This document shows, piece after piece, positions 1-6,272 of a stretch of 13,710 bases of DNA. The notes beneath the pieces are model-generated. The model ran no database searches, had not been told where the DNA came from, and saw nothing but the letters and a program-made list of their open reading frames with translations. The translations under genes and the position numbers were made by a program. Origin of the DNA: Chloroflexota bacterium (lineage in GTDB: Bacteria; Chloroflexota; Anaerolineae; 4572-78); NCBI GenBank assembly GCA_024278015.1, contig JAJRUC010000334.1:1-13710 (forward strand). The letters are read 5' to 3'. The number at the start of each line of letters is the position of its first letter. Position 1 is the first letter of the stretch.

Positions 1-38
1 GGTGGTAATTTTTGACTGATGGGACAAATTGTCTTTCC

Positions 39-61
39 CCCTCTCCCCCAAGGGGAGAGGG
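39..61. repeat. Perfect 10-bp C/G-run hairpin
   Basis: ccctctcccc (39-48) pairs exactly with ggggagaggg (52-61) across a 3-nt loop. It is the first of several related C/G-run palindromes in the first 230 bases. It lacks a following T-tract, so it does not look like a terminator. Confidence 0.7.
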
Positions 62-70
62 AATTTTGCT

Positions 71-95
71 CCCTCCCCTCTTTAAAGGGGGAGGG
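71..95. repeat. Second C/G-run hairpin
   Basis: The arm at 71-78 (ccctcccc) pairs with 88-95 (ggggaggg), with an AT-containing loop. It sits 10 bp from the previous hairpin and has similar composition, so the two look like neighbouring members of one palindromic repeat class. The right arm is also the first part of the G-quadruplex candidate at 87-107. Confidence 0.6.
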
Positions 96-144
96 TTGGG
101 GAGGGGGTTTTCGTCCATCAGTCAATTCTGGCCACTACCCGCTG

Positions 145-225
145 TTTTACCCCCCCTCAATCCCCCCCTTGAAGGGGGGAAGTAAAATTCTCCCCCTTGC
201 AAGAGGGGAGACTAAGGGGGGTGAA
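145..225. repeat. Long imperfect inverted repeat of C and G runs
   Basis: The left half (about 145-180, C-runs then TTGAA then G-runs) resembles the reverse complement of the right half (about 190-225, C-runs, TTGCAAGAG, G-runs, then aaggggggtgaa). The whole could fold as an extended hairpin. A shorter relative with the same CCCCCCTC...GATTAAGGGGGG pattern is found at 2553-2582. Confidence 0.55.
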
Positions 226-246
226 TAGTTGCGATTTGGAATGACA

Positions 247-277
247 TTGAAAGGGGGTGGTAGACAAAAAATATACT
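247..277 (+). promoter_or_regulatory. Candidate sigma-70-type promoter for the binding-protein gene
   Basis: A TTGAAA box (247-252) and a TATACT box (272-277) are separated by 19 bp, slightly longer than the preferred 17. They lie about 90 bp before the start codon at 365. A small hairpin (313-317 with 325-329) lies in the putative leader. The call rests on motif match only. Confidence 0.35.
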
Positions 278-364
278 TTGCTCGTTTGGTTAGTTAGGAA
301 GAAATAACTAACGCCTGTAACTTGCAGGCACCAATTTATTCAATTCTTATGGAGGAGAAAACAT

Positions 365-2278
365 ATGTTTTCCAGGAAAACTGTATTGTTGGTATTAGTA
401 ATTGCTATGCTGGCTGTTATTGCCGCCCAGTGCGGCGCTGCACCCACGCCCGAAACCATCACCGTGGTAGAAACCGTTGTGGTGGAAAAAGTAGTGCAGG
501 GTGAAACCATCACCGTCGTGGAAACGGTTGAAAAAGAAGTGGTGGTTACCAAAGAAGTTGAAAAAATCGTTGAAGTGAACAACGACCCCTGGGCCGGTAA
601 AGTCACTCTTAACTGGAACCTGGGCACCGAACCCCCCACCCTCGACCCGGCTCTGGCCAGCGACACCACCTCGGTTGACGTGTCGGAGAACATCTTCGTC
701 GGCCTGACCCGCACAGACCCGAATGACGGCTCTGTTTTGCCTTACCTGGCCACTGACTGGTCGGTTTCTGATGATGGTCTGGAATGGACCTTCAACCTGC
801 GCAATGATATTGCCTGGGTAAAATACGACCCCCTCAGCGGCGAATTTACGCAGGAAGTTGACGCCGACGGCAACCCCCGTTTTGTGAATGCCAATGACGT
901 TGTTTACGGCGCCAAACGAACCATCAACCCCGAGACCGCCTCTGACTACGCCTACGTCACCTACATTATCAAAAACGCGCTTGAGCTGAACAGCGGCGAA
1001 GACGCCGACGGCAACCCCACCGAATTGACGATGGACGACCTGGGTGTGGAAGCGGTAGACGACTGGACCGTCAAATTTACTCTGGAACGCCCGGCTGCTT
1101 ACTTTCCCTCCATTGCCGGTTTGTGGGTGCTTAAACCCCAACCGCAGTGGGCCATCGAAGAATGGGGCAGCGACAAATGGACCGAAGCCGGCCTGATTGT
1201 GACCAACGGCCCTTATGGCCTGGCCGAATGGATCCACGGCGGCAGCATGAAACTGGTTAAGAACCCCCTCTTCATTGAAGCTGACCAGGTTCAGATTGAA
1301 GTCATTGACGCGGTGATGATTACTGAATCATCCACCGCCTTTGCCCTGTACGAAAACAACGAACTTGATACCGCCGGCGTGCCCCTGCCCGAAGTTGACC
1401 GCGTAAAAGCCGACCCGGTCTTGAGCGCGGAATTTGTGAACGGCCCGGTCCCCTGTACTTACTACTATGGCTTTACCTGGACCAAACCGCCGTTTGACGA
1501 TGTGCGCGTCCGCCGCGCCTTCAGCGCAGCTATTGACCGCCAGAGCCTGATTGACAATGTAACCAAAGGCGGCCAGCTTCCGGCCAGCACCTTTGCGCCT
1601 CCCGGCATCTTCGGCGCTCCCGCCCCCGGCACCCTGGGCCAGGGCACCGATGTTGAGTTGGCGAAAGCCTCCCTCCAGGACTTCCTGGATGAAAAAGGCA
1701 TGACCATTGATGACTTCAACAGCACCTACGACATTGTCCTCGGCCACAACACCTCCGAAGGCCACGCCCGCATTGCCGCCGCCATTCAGCAGATGTGGAA
1801 AGACAACCTGGGCGTTGATGTCCGCGTGGAAAATCAGGAATGGAAAGTTTACCTGAAAACCATCAACAACGATACCCCCGTTGAAGACATGTTCAGCATC
1901 TACCGCCTGGGCTGGTGCGCTGACTACGCCGACGAAAACAACTGGATCCACGAAGTGTTCAATTCGCAAGAAGGTTCCAACCGCCTGCGCCGTAACTGTA
2001 CCGACGCCAACTGCTCCGACACTACCGGCCCGGATAAATTTGACGAACTGACCACCGCCGCCGCTATGGCTACCGACCCGGCAGAACGCATTAAACTGTA
2101 CGCCGAAGCCGAAGATATGTTCGCCGGCGAAATGGCTGCCTACGCCCCCATCTACCACTACACCACTGTTCGCGTAGACAAACCGTGGCTCACCCGCAAC
2201 AAACCCGTTGTTGGCGGTGAAGATTTCTATCGCTGGAAGATTGACCAGGCCGCCAAAGACGCTGCCACGGGCAATTAG
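365..2278 (+). CDS. ABC transporter substrate-binding lipoprotein, family 5 (peptide/dipeptide type)
   Basis: This 637-residue extracytoplasmic solute-binding protein would capture a peptide-like or nickel/sugar-type ligand and deliver it to an ABC permease. Residues 1-23 form a lipoprotein signal: basic MFSRK, a hydrophobic core, and Cys23 after AAQ as the probable lipidated residue. Residues 30-71 are a Val/Glu/Thr-rich tether with a 17-residue repeat. The SBP_bac_5 fold follows, with family landmarks such as the LGTEPPTLDPA opening (86-96), the SENIFVGL segment (107-114), YGFTWTKPPFDDVRVRRAFSA in the middle, and GWCADYAD near the C-terminus. Length is slightly above the usual 530-600 because of the tether. 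The start at 365 follows GGAGGAG (351-357) at 7 nt. No permease or ATPase gene is adjacent, so it is an orphan here and its ligand cannot be read from the sequence. The family call is firm; the ligand is not. Confidence 0.93.
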   Translation: MFSRKTVLLVLVIAMLAVIAAQCGAAPTPETITVVETVVVEKVVQGETITVVETVEKEVVVTKEVEKIVEVNNDPWAGKVTLNWNLGTEPPTLDPALASDTTSVDVSENIFVGLTRTDPNDGSVLPYLATDWSVSDDGLEWTFNLRNDIAWVKYDPLSGEFTQEVDADGNPRFVNANDVVYGAKRTINPETASDYAYVTYIIKNALELNSGEDADGNPTELTMDDLGVEAVDDWTVKFTLERPAAYFPSIAGLWVLKPQPQWAIEEWGSDKWTEAGLIVTNGPYGLAEWIHGGSMKLVKNPLFIEADQVQIEVIDAVMITESSTAFALYENNELDTAGVPLPEVDRVKADPVLSAEFVNGPVPCTYYYGFTWTKPPFDDVRVRRAFSAAIDRQSLIDNVTKGGQLPASTFAPPGIFGAPAPGTLGQGTDVELAKASLQDFLDEKGMTIDDFNSTYDIVLGHNTSEGHARIAAAIQQMWKDNLGVDVRVENQEWKVYLKTINNDTPVEDMFSIYRLGWCADYADENNWIHEVFNSQEGSNRLRRNCTDANCSDTTGPDKFDELTTAAAMATDPAERIKLYAEAEDMFAGEMAAYAPIYHYTTVRVDKPWLTRNKPVVGGEDFYRWKIDQAAKDAATGN

Positions 2279-2296
2279 TTTGATTGATGTTTGGCT

Positions 2297-2323
2297 GAAG
2301 GCCGCGCCGTACCGGCGGCCTTC
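2297..2323 (+). repeat. Hairpin after the binding-protein gene, alternative partner of the terminator
   Basis: gaaggccgc (2297-2305) pairs perfectly with gcggccttc (2315-2323). The left arm is repeated exactly at 2341-2349, so this hairpin and the terminator at 2343-2371 share interchangeable arms. There is no T-tract directly after it. Confidence 0.6.
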
Positions 2324-2342
2324 GCCGCAGATTTAAATTTGA

Positions 2343-2377
2343 AGGCCGCAAGGAATTATTCCTTGCGGCCTTTTTTT
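2343..2377 (+). terminator. Strong intrinsic terminator of the binding-protein gene
   Basis: A perfect 13-bp stem (2343-2355 with 2359-2371) closes a 3-nt loop and runs straight into seven Ts (2371-2377). It lies 65 nt after the stop codon at 2278. This marks the binding-protein gene as monocistronic. Confidence 0.9.
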
Positions 2378-2383
2378 ATTTAT

Positions 2384-2542
2384 CAGGACTTACGCAGTTG
2401 CGGTAAATCACGGTGTTTTACCCCCTCCCCGCTTCGCGCCCTCAAGCGGGGGGAATTGGCTCCTCCCCCGACAGCGGGGGGCGCGAAGCGGTTTCTTCAT
2501 CAGGGACTGAGGGGGGTAAAATGTTGCAACTGCGTAAGTCCT
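2384..2542. mobile_element. MITE-like element with perfect 17-bp terminal inverted repeats
   Basis: aggacttacgcagttgc (2385-2401) is the exact reverse complement of 2526-2542. Inside are two further arms: ttttaccccc (2416-2425) against ggggggtaaaa (2511-2521), and gcttcgcgcc (2431-2440) against ggcgcgaagc (2480-2489). Most of the 158 bp can therefore fold on itself. The hexamer ATTTAT stands on both sides (2378-2383 and 2543-2548) and may be a target-site duplication, though AT-rich flanks make chance possible. There is no coding capacity, so it would depend on a transposase elsewhere. The outer end GGACTTACGCA recurs at 6131-6141. The inverted repeat is seen directly; mobility is inferred. 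Confidence 0.65.
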
Positions 2543-2552
2543 ATTTATATTT

Positions 2553-2582
2553 CCCCCCTCAAAGAGGGGGGATTAAGGGGGG
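2553..2582. repeat. C/G-run palindrome next to the phosphoesterase stop codon
   Basis: cccccctc (2553-2560) pairs perfectly with gagggggg (2564-2571) over an AAA loop, followed by attaagggggg. It ends only a few bases from the phosphoesterase stop (2586-2588) and resembles the repeat at 145-225. It could help end transcription of the minus-strand gene, but no T-rich tract follows on that strand. Confidence 0.55.
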
Positions 2583-2585
2583 AGG

Positions 2586-3326
2586 TCAATACCCAAACGC
2601 CAGCCGGTTCCACAACTTGGGCGGAAAATCGTGTTGTTTCATCAGGGCTTGAACCGCTTCAATATCGTATGGAACCCGCCGTATCTCAAAGGTCATCGCC
2701 GCTGTATCCAGCAAGCCGTAAGCGGCCCGGGGGTCGCCGTCGCGGGGCTGGCCCACACTGCCCGGATTGATGATGAGCCGGCGGTTTTGCAGCGCCTGGG
2801 TGTAAACATCAAGTTCCGGCACGACCATTTCGCACACGCTGTCAACCGTTTCGGCTTCCAGAAAAACCATCGGATTGTGGGTGTGCCCCACCAAACAATA
2901 CGGGGTATCAAAATGCCGGAAGTTGATGTGAGCCACATTCGGATACAGAATATATTCCCAAATGGGGTGGCGCGGGCTGCCGTGAACCATCGTAAAAACA
3001 TCGTCCTGCAATTGATGCAAGGGCAGCGAACTGAGATATTCGATATGGGGCGCGCTCAATTGCTCGCGCGTCCACAAGACGGCAAAGCGGGCGTTGGCGT
3101 TAAATTCGTCAACATCCAGCTTGTCCAGAGCGGCCCAATCGTGATTGCCGGCAATGCATAAATGGTCGTATTCGTTCAGGCGGTCAATGCACTCATTGGG
3201 GTACGGCCCGTAGCCCACCACATCGCCCAGACACCAGATTTTATCAAACGCATCGCCGGCATGGGCAAGTACCGCATCGAAGGCCACGATATTGGCGTGT
3301 ATGTCAGAAATTACCAGATAGCGCAT
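2586..3326 (-). CDS. Calcineurin-like metallophosphoesterase (YfcE/MJ0936-type)
   Basis: This 246-residue protein has the complete metal-binding signature of the single-domain phosphoesterase family: D8-x-H10 in SDIHAN, GDVVGYGP with D35, GNHD with N61 and H62, H115 in MVHGSPRH, and GHTH with H148 and H150. NPGSVGQPRDGDPRAAYGLLD (187-207) is the usual C-terminal strand-turn motif. Such enzymes bind two metal ions and hydrolyse phosphomonoesters or phosphodiesters in the cytoplasm. The substrate is not predictable, and relatives range from cyclic-nucleotide phosphodiesterases to general phosphatases. The ATG at 3326 is preceded by AAGGA (minus strand, 3338-3334) at 7 nt, which supports this start. 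The gene is convergent with the binding-protein gene, divergent from the malic enzyme, and appears to stand alone. Confidence 0.92.
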   Translation of the reverse strand: MRYLVISDIHANIVAFDAVLAHAGDAFDKIWCLGDVVGYGPYPNECIDRLNEYDHLCIAGNHDWAALDKLDVDEFNANARFAVLWTREQLSAPHIEYLSSLPLHQLQDDVFTMVHGSPRHPIWEYILYPNVAHINFRHFDTPYCLVGHTHNPMVFLEAETVDSVCEMVVPELDVYTQALQNRRLIINPGSVGQPRDGDPRAAYGLLDTAAMTFEIRRVPYDIEAVQALMKQHDFPPKLWNRLAFGY

Positions 3327-3452
3327 AAATTTTTCCTTGATATGAATGAGGTCGAACCGATGATGACGGACATAATGATACCATAACTTGCAGATATATA
3401 AAATCCTGCTTTACAATCTGCGACAAGTTTCATTGGGTCTTCAGGATTTCAG

Positions 3453-3487
3453 GGGGCGGGCCAGAGCGTCGCGCTTTGGCCCGCCCC
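3453..3487. repeat. Very stable hairpin, 16-bp stem with 3-nt loop
   Basis: ggggcgggccagagcg (3453-3468) pairs with 3472-3487 over loop TCG, with one G-T wobble. There is no T-tract on either side, so it is not a standard terminator, and it lies between divergent genes where none is expected. It may be a palindromic repeat or a structured 5' element. Confidence 0.7.
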
Positions 3488-3570
3488 AGGCCGGCTTTAA
3501 CAGGATTGGTACTCAGTCAAGTATTGAGTTGAATGATGATTTTTACGGGTAAATTTGCCGGTTTATCTGA

Positions 3571-3593
3571 GGGGTACGATGCATCGTGTCCCT
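3571..3593. repeat. Degenerate copy of the GTAGGGG palindrome family
   Basis: A perfect inner palindrome acgatgcatcgt (3576-3587) is flanked by GGGGT and GTCCCT. It matches the copy at 8656-8683 closely, including the following CGGA. In the core, one base pair differs on both arms (A-T against T-A), which keeps pairing intact. Confidence 0.6.
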
Positions 3594-3628
3594 GCGGAGG
3601 ACGCCATTTGTATCAAATTTGCGGAAGC

Positions 3629-3656
3629 GTAGGGGCGGCTTGCGAGTCGCCCCTAC
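3629..3656. repeat. 28-nt intergenic palindrome, copy 2
   Basis: gtaggggcg (3629-3637) pairs with cgcccctac (3648-3656), and the inner bases continue the stem through one G-T wobble to a TGCG loop. It shares the outer GTAGGGGCG...CGCCCCTAC arms with the copy at 6087-6114. Confidence 0.75.
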
Positions 3657-3728
3657 AAACTATATGCAACACGAAGATACCCGCACGCCCACAAAATATC
3701 CCCCCCAAATAGCGTTAATTATTTTTGG

Positions 3729-3737
3729 TGATATAAT
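3729..3737 (+). promoter_or_regulatory. Extended -10 promoter of the malic enzyme gene
   Basis: TGATATAAT (3729-3737) is a perfect extended -10 element (TG, one base, TATAAT), about 68 bp before the start codon. No good -35 box is at 17 bp, which extended -10 promoters can tolerate. The surrounding 3710-3760 is the most AT-rich part of this spacer. Confidence 0.5.
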
Positions 3738-3804
3738 AGTTGTGAAAAAAATCATTTTCTTACGGTGTTGTAAGAATCACCTAGCAAGGAGGACTTGAAT
3801 TATT

Positions 3805-6057
3805 ATGGCTATTACCAAAGAAATGGCGCTACAATATCACTCTGAGGGCAGACCCGGCAAAATAGAAGTTGTCTCTACCAAACCAACCAGCACCCAGCTG
3901 GACCTGGGGCTGGCCTACACGCCCGGTGTGGCCGTGCCGGTACTGGAAATTGATAAAGACGAAAACGCGGCCTACGACTACACCGCCAAAGGGAATCTGG
4001 TGGCCGTGGTCTCGAATGGGACGGCGATTTTGGGCCTGGGCAGCCGGGGGGCGCTGGCCGCCAAGCCGGTTATGGAAGGCAAGGGCGTTTTGTTCAAGAC
4101 CTTTGCCGATATTGATGTGTTCGATATCGAGGTTGACTCAAAAGACCCCGATGAAATTATCAACGTGACGCGGGCCATTGCGCCGACGTTTGGGGGCATT
4201 AACCTTGAAGATATCAAAGCGCCCGAATGTTTCTACATTGAAACCAAATTGAAAGAAATGCTCAATATTCCCGTTTTTCACGATGACCAGCACGGTACGG
4301 CCATTATTGCCACCGCCGGCTTGCTGAACGCCGCCGAACTGGTTGACAAAAAAATGGCAGACCTGAAAATTGTCATCAACGGCGCGGGCGCGGCAGCCAT
4401 TTCTTGCGGCGAACTGTTTATTCTGGCCGGGGCCAAACGAGAAAATATCACCCTGGTTGACTCGCGGGGCGTTATTCGCAATGGCCGGCCCGCAGGTATG
4501 AACGAATACAAGGCCCGCTTCCTGAAAGACACCGAGGCCGAAACCCTGGCCGATGCCATGAACGGGAGCGACGTTTTTATGGGCCTGTCTGTGGCCGATG
4601 TGCTTTCGGCGGAAATGGTCAAAACAATGGCCCCGGACCCCATCATCTTTGCCATGGCAAACCCCGACCCCGAAATTAAATACGAAGTTGCCAAAGAAGC
4701 TCGCCCCGATGCCATTGTAGCCACCGGGCGCAGCGATTACCCCAATCAGGTGAACAACGTGCTGGGTTTTCCCTTCATCTTCCGGGGCGCTTTGGATGTC
4801 CGCGCCCGCCAGATTAACGATGAAATGAAGCTGGCCGCCGCCCACGCTCTGGCCGATTTAACCCGCGAAGACGTGCCTGATTCAGTGCTGAAAGCTTACA
4901 ACCTGTCCAGCCTCAAATTTAGCCGGGATTATATCATCCCCAAACCCTTTGACTCCCGCGTGTTGCTGTGGGTGGCTCCGGCTGTCGCCAAAGCCGCAAT
5001 GGAAACGGGTATGGCCCGCAAAAACCTTGACATGGACGAATACCGGGAACAACTGGAAGCCCGCCTCGGCAAAGGCTGGGCCTTGATGCGTATGATTTCG
5101 AACAAGGCCAAAGCCAACCCCAAACGCATCGTCTTTGGAGAGGGCGAAGACCCCAAAATCATTCGCGCTGCCGCTCTGGTGGAATCCGAAGGCATCGGCA
5201 AGCCCATTCTGCTGGGCGACCCGGCTATTGTGAAACAGCGTATCAATGAACTTGGTCTGGAATGTGACCTGATGGTTATCAAACCGGAGCAAAGTGAAAA
5301 TCACGAAAAATACGCCCAGGCTTTTGTCGAAGCCCTGCAGCGAAAAGGGATTACCAAAACCCGGGGCCACAGCTTTATGCGCCGGCGCAGTTATTTCGGC
5401 CCGATGATGGTTAAACAAGGCGATGCCGACGCTTACGTTTCGGGGACGAATCATGATTATCCCGATATTATTCGCCCGGCCTTGCAGGTTGTGGGCGTGG
5501 CCGATGGCGTCCATCGAGTGGCCGGCATGTATATCGTCATTGTCCGCGATAAAATCTACTTCTTTGCCGACGCCACGGTCAACATTGACCCCACTGCCGC
5601 AGACCTGGCCGAGATTGCCGTTTTGGCCGCCAACGCCGCCAAAAATTTCAACGTTGAGCCGCGCGTGGCTATGCTCAGCTTCTCCAACTTCGGCAGCACC
5701 CGCCACCCCTTTGCAGAAAAAATGGCCCGCGCCGTAAAACTGGTGCGAGAACGCCGCCCTGATTTAGCCATTGACGGCGAAATGATGGCTGATACCGCCC
5801 TTGTGACGGAAATTGTCGACGGCCTTTATCCCTTCAGCAAAGTGAAAGATGCCAACGTGCTGGTCTTTCCCAATCTGGAAGCGGCCAATATCGCCACCAA
5901 ACTGATGCAACGCCTGGGCAATGCGGAAGTGATTGGCCCGGTGCTGATGGGCATGGGCAAACCCGTACACGTTTTGCAGCGCGGCGATGAAGTCCGCTCG
6001 ATTGTGAATATTGCCGCCCTGGCCGTGGTTGACGCTCAAACGCAATCCGGCGAATAG
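3805..6057 (+). CDS. maeB: NADP-type malic enzyme with C-terminal phosphotransacetylase-like domain
   Basis: This 750-residue enzyme converts malate to pyruvate and CO2 with reduction of NAD(P). Residues 1-430 are the malic enzyme part: YTPGVA with catalytic Tyr38, GKG with Lys93, the metal-binding residues E135-D136 (INLEDIKAP) and D160-D161 (FHDDQHGTA), the dinucleotide loop NGAGAA (192-197), NPDPE (286-290) and the NQVNNVLGFP motif (314-323). Residues 430-750 are a PTA_PTB domain: RIVFGEGEDPKIIRAA (441-456), FFADATVNIDPTAADLAEIA, VAMLSFSNFGSTRHP and the VLMGMGKPVHVLQRG end. In the MaeB family this domain is known mainly as a regulatory acetyl-CoA-responsive module rather than an active transacetylase. 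Size fits the usual 750-770. The start follows AAGGAGG (3786-3792) at 12 nt. It is transcribed alone. Confidence 0.96.
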   Translation: MAITKEMALQYHSEGRPGKIEVVSTKPTSTQLDLGLAYTPGVAVPVLEIDKDENAAYDYTAKGNLVAVVSNGTAILGLGSRGALAAKPVMEGKGVLFKTFADIDVFDIEVDSKDPDEIINVTRAIAPTFGGINLEDIKAPECFYIETKLKEMLNIPVFHDDQHGTAIIATAGLLNAAELVDKKMADLKIVINGAGAAAISCGELFILAGAKRENITLVDSRGVIRNGRPAGMNEYKARFLKDTEAETLADAMNGSDVFMGLSVADVLSAEMVKTMAPDPIIFAMANPDPEIKYEVAKEARPDAIVATGRSDYPNQVNNVLGFPFIFRGALDVRARQINDEMKLAAAHALADLTREDVPDSVLKAYNLSSLKFSRDYIIPKPFDSRVLLWVAPAVAKAAMETGMARKNLDMDEYREQLEARLGKGWALMRMISNKAKANPKRIVFGEGEDPKIIRAAALVESEGIGKPILLGDPAIVKQRINELGLECDLMVIKPEQSENHEKYAQAFVEALQRKGITKTRGHSFMRRRSYFGPMMVKQGDADAYVSGTNHDYPDIIRPALQVVGVADGVHRVAGMYIVIVRDKIYFFADATVNIDPTAADLAEIAVLAANAAKNFNVEPRVAMLSFSNFGSTRHPFAEKMARAVKLVRERRPDLAIDGEMMADTALVTEIVDGLYPFSKVKDANVLVFPNLEAANIATKLMQRLGNAEVIGPVLMGMGKPVHVLQRGDEVRSIVNIAALAVVDAQTQSGE

Positions 6058-6086
6058 AAACCGGTTAAGGGTTGAATGACATTTTT

Positions 6087-6114
6087 GTAGGGGCGACTCG
6101 CGAGTCGCCCCTAC
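6087..6114 (+). repeat. Perfect 28-bp palindrome after maeB, possible terminator
   Basis: gtaggggcgactcg (6087-6100) is followed directly by its exact reverse complement (6101-6114) with no spacer. It starts 30 nt after the maeB stop, and TTATTT follows, so it could weakly terminate maeB. The same outer arms appear in unrelated contexts at 3629 and 8656, so it is primarily a dispersed repeat. Confidence 0.75.
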
Positions 6115-6129
6115 TTATTTATATAACTT

Positions 6130-6141
6130 GGGACTTACGCA
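6130..6141. repeat. Isolated MITE-like end
   Basis: GGACTTACGCA (6131-6141) repeats the outer 11 bases of the terminal inverted repeat at 2386-2396. No matching inverted end is seen in the following bases before ftsK. It is followed by the small hairpin gcactt-c-aagtgc (6139-6151). It looks like a remnant or a solo end of the same element family. Confidence 0.45.
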
Positions 6142-6166
6142 CTTCAAGTGCTATGGGGGAAAATCA

Positions 6167-6234
6167 GCAACGAATTTTCACGAATGATACGAATGGGCAA
6201 CAAAAAATTAGCAAAATTCGCGTTAATTCGTTGC
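6167..6234. repeat. Inverted repeat with repeated CGAAT motifs between convergent genes
   Basis: gcaacgaatt (6167-6176) is the exact reverse complement of 6225-6234. CGAAT also recurs at 6171, 6181 and 6190, roughly every ten bases. The segment lies after both convergent stop codons (maeB and ftsK) and has no coding signal. Confidence 0.5.
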
Positions 6235-6272
6235 AAAAATAGCTCAACTGCATTAAGGGAGAAGTTGTGACC

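Larger units (their letters stand above)
1..364. other. Gene-free 5' region rich in C/G-run hairpins
   Basis: No convincing gene is visible here; the short open frames are made of low-complexity C and G runs. The stretch holds a 10-bp hairpin (39-48 with 52-61), a second hairpin (71-78 with 88-95), a run of four G-tracts (87-107), a long imperfect inverted repeat (about 145-225), and then a plain leader with the promoter and ribosome binding site of the binding-protein gene. C/G-run palindromes of this look are common between genes in Chloroflexota, which is family-level background and not something shown here. Confidence 0.7.
3327..3804. other. Divergent intergenic region with three palindromes and a promoter
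   Basis: This 478-bp gap separates the phosphoesterase (minus) from the malic enzyme (plus). It holds a 16-bp-stem hairpin (3453-3487), two members of the GTAGGGG...CCCCTAC palindrome family (3571-3593 degenerate, 3629-3656), an extended -10 promoter (3729-3737) and the ribosome binding site of the malic enzyme. A minus-strand extended -10 (TGGTATCAT, 3383-3375) could serve the phosphoesterase, but no -35 box was found. The open frame at 3586-3798 runs through the palindrome and has no coding character. Confidence 0.7.

Noticed and set aside
39..225. Possible CRISPR array in the first 230 bases
   Set aside because: The repeats are palindromic C/G runs of unequal length without regular spacing or unique spacers.
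395..1237. 280-codon minus-strand frame inside the binding-protein gene
   Set aside because: Antisense to a well-supported lipoprotein gene and Phe/Gly/Val-rich without motifs.
2631..3161. 176-codon plus-strand frame opposite the phosphoesterase
   Set aside because: Antisense to a gene with every metal-binding residue present.
3586..3798. 70-codon plus-strand frame before maeB
   Set aside because: It runs through a palindromic repeat, has no ribosome binding site or recognisable domain, and overlaps the maeB promoter.
4882..5706. 274-codon minus-strand frame opposite maeB
   Set aside because: Antisense to the PTA-like domain; composition reflects the complementary strand of a codon-biased gene.
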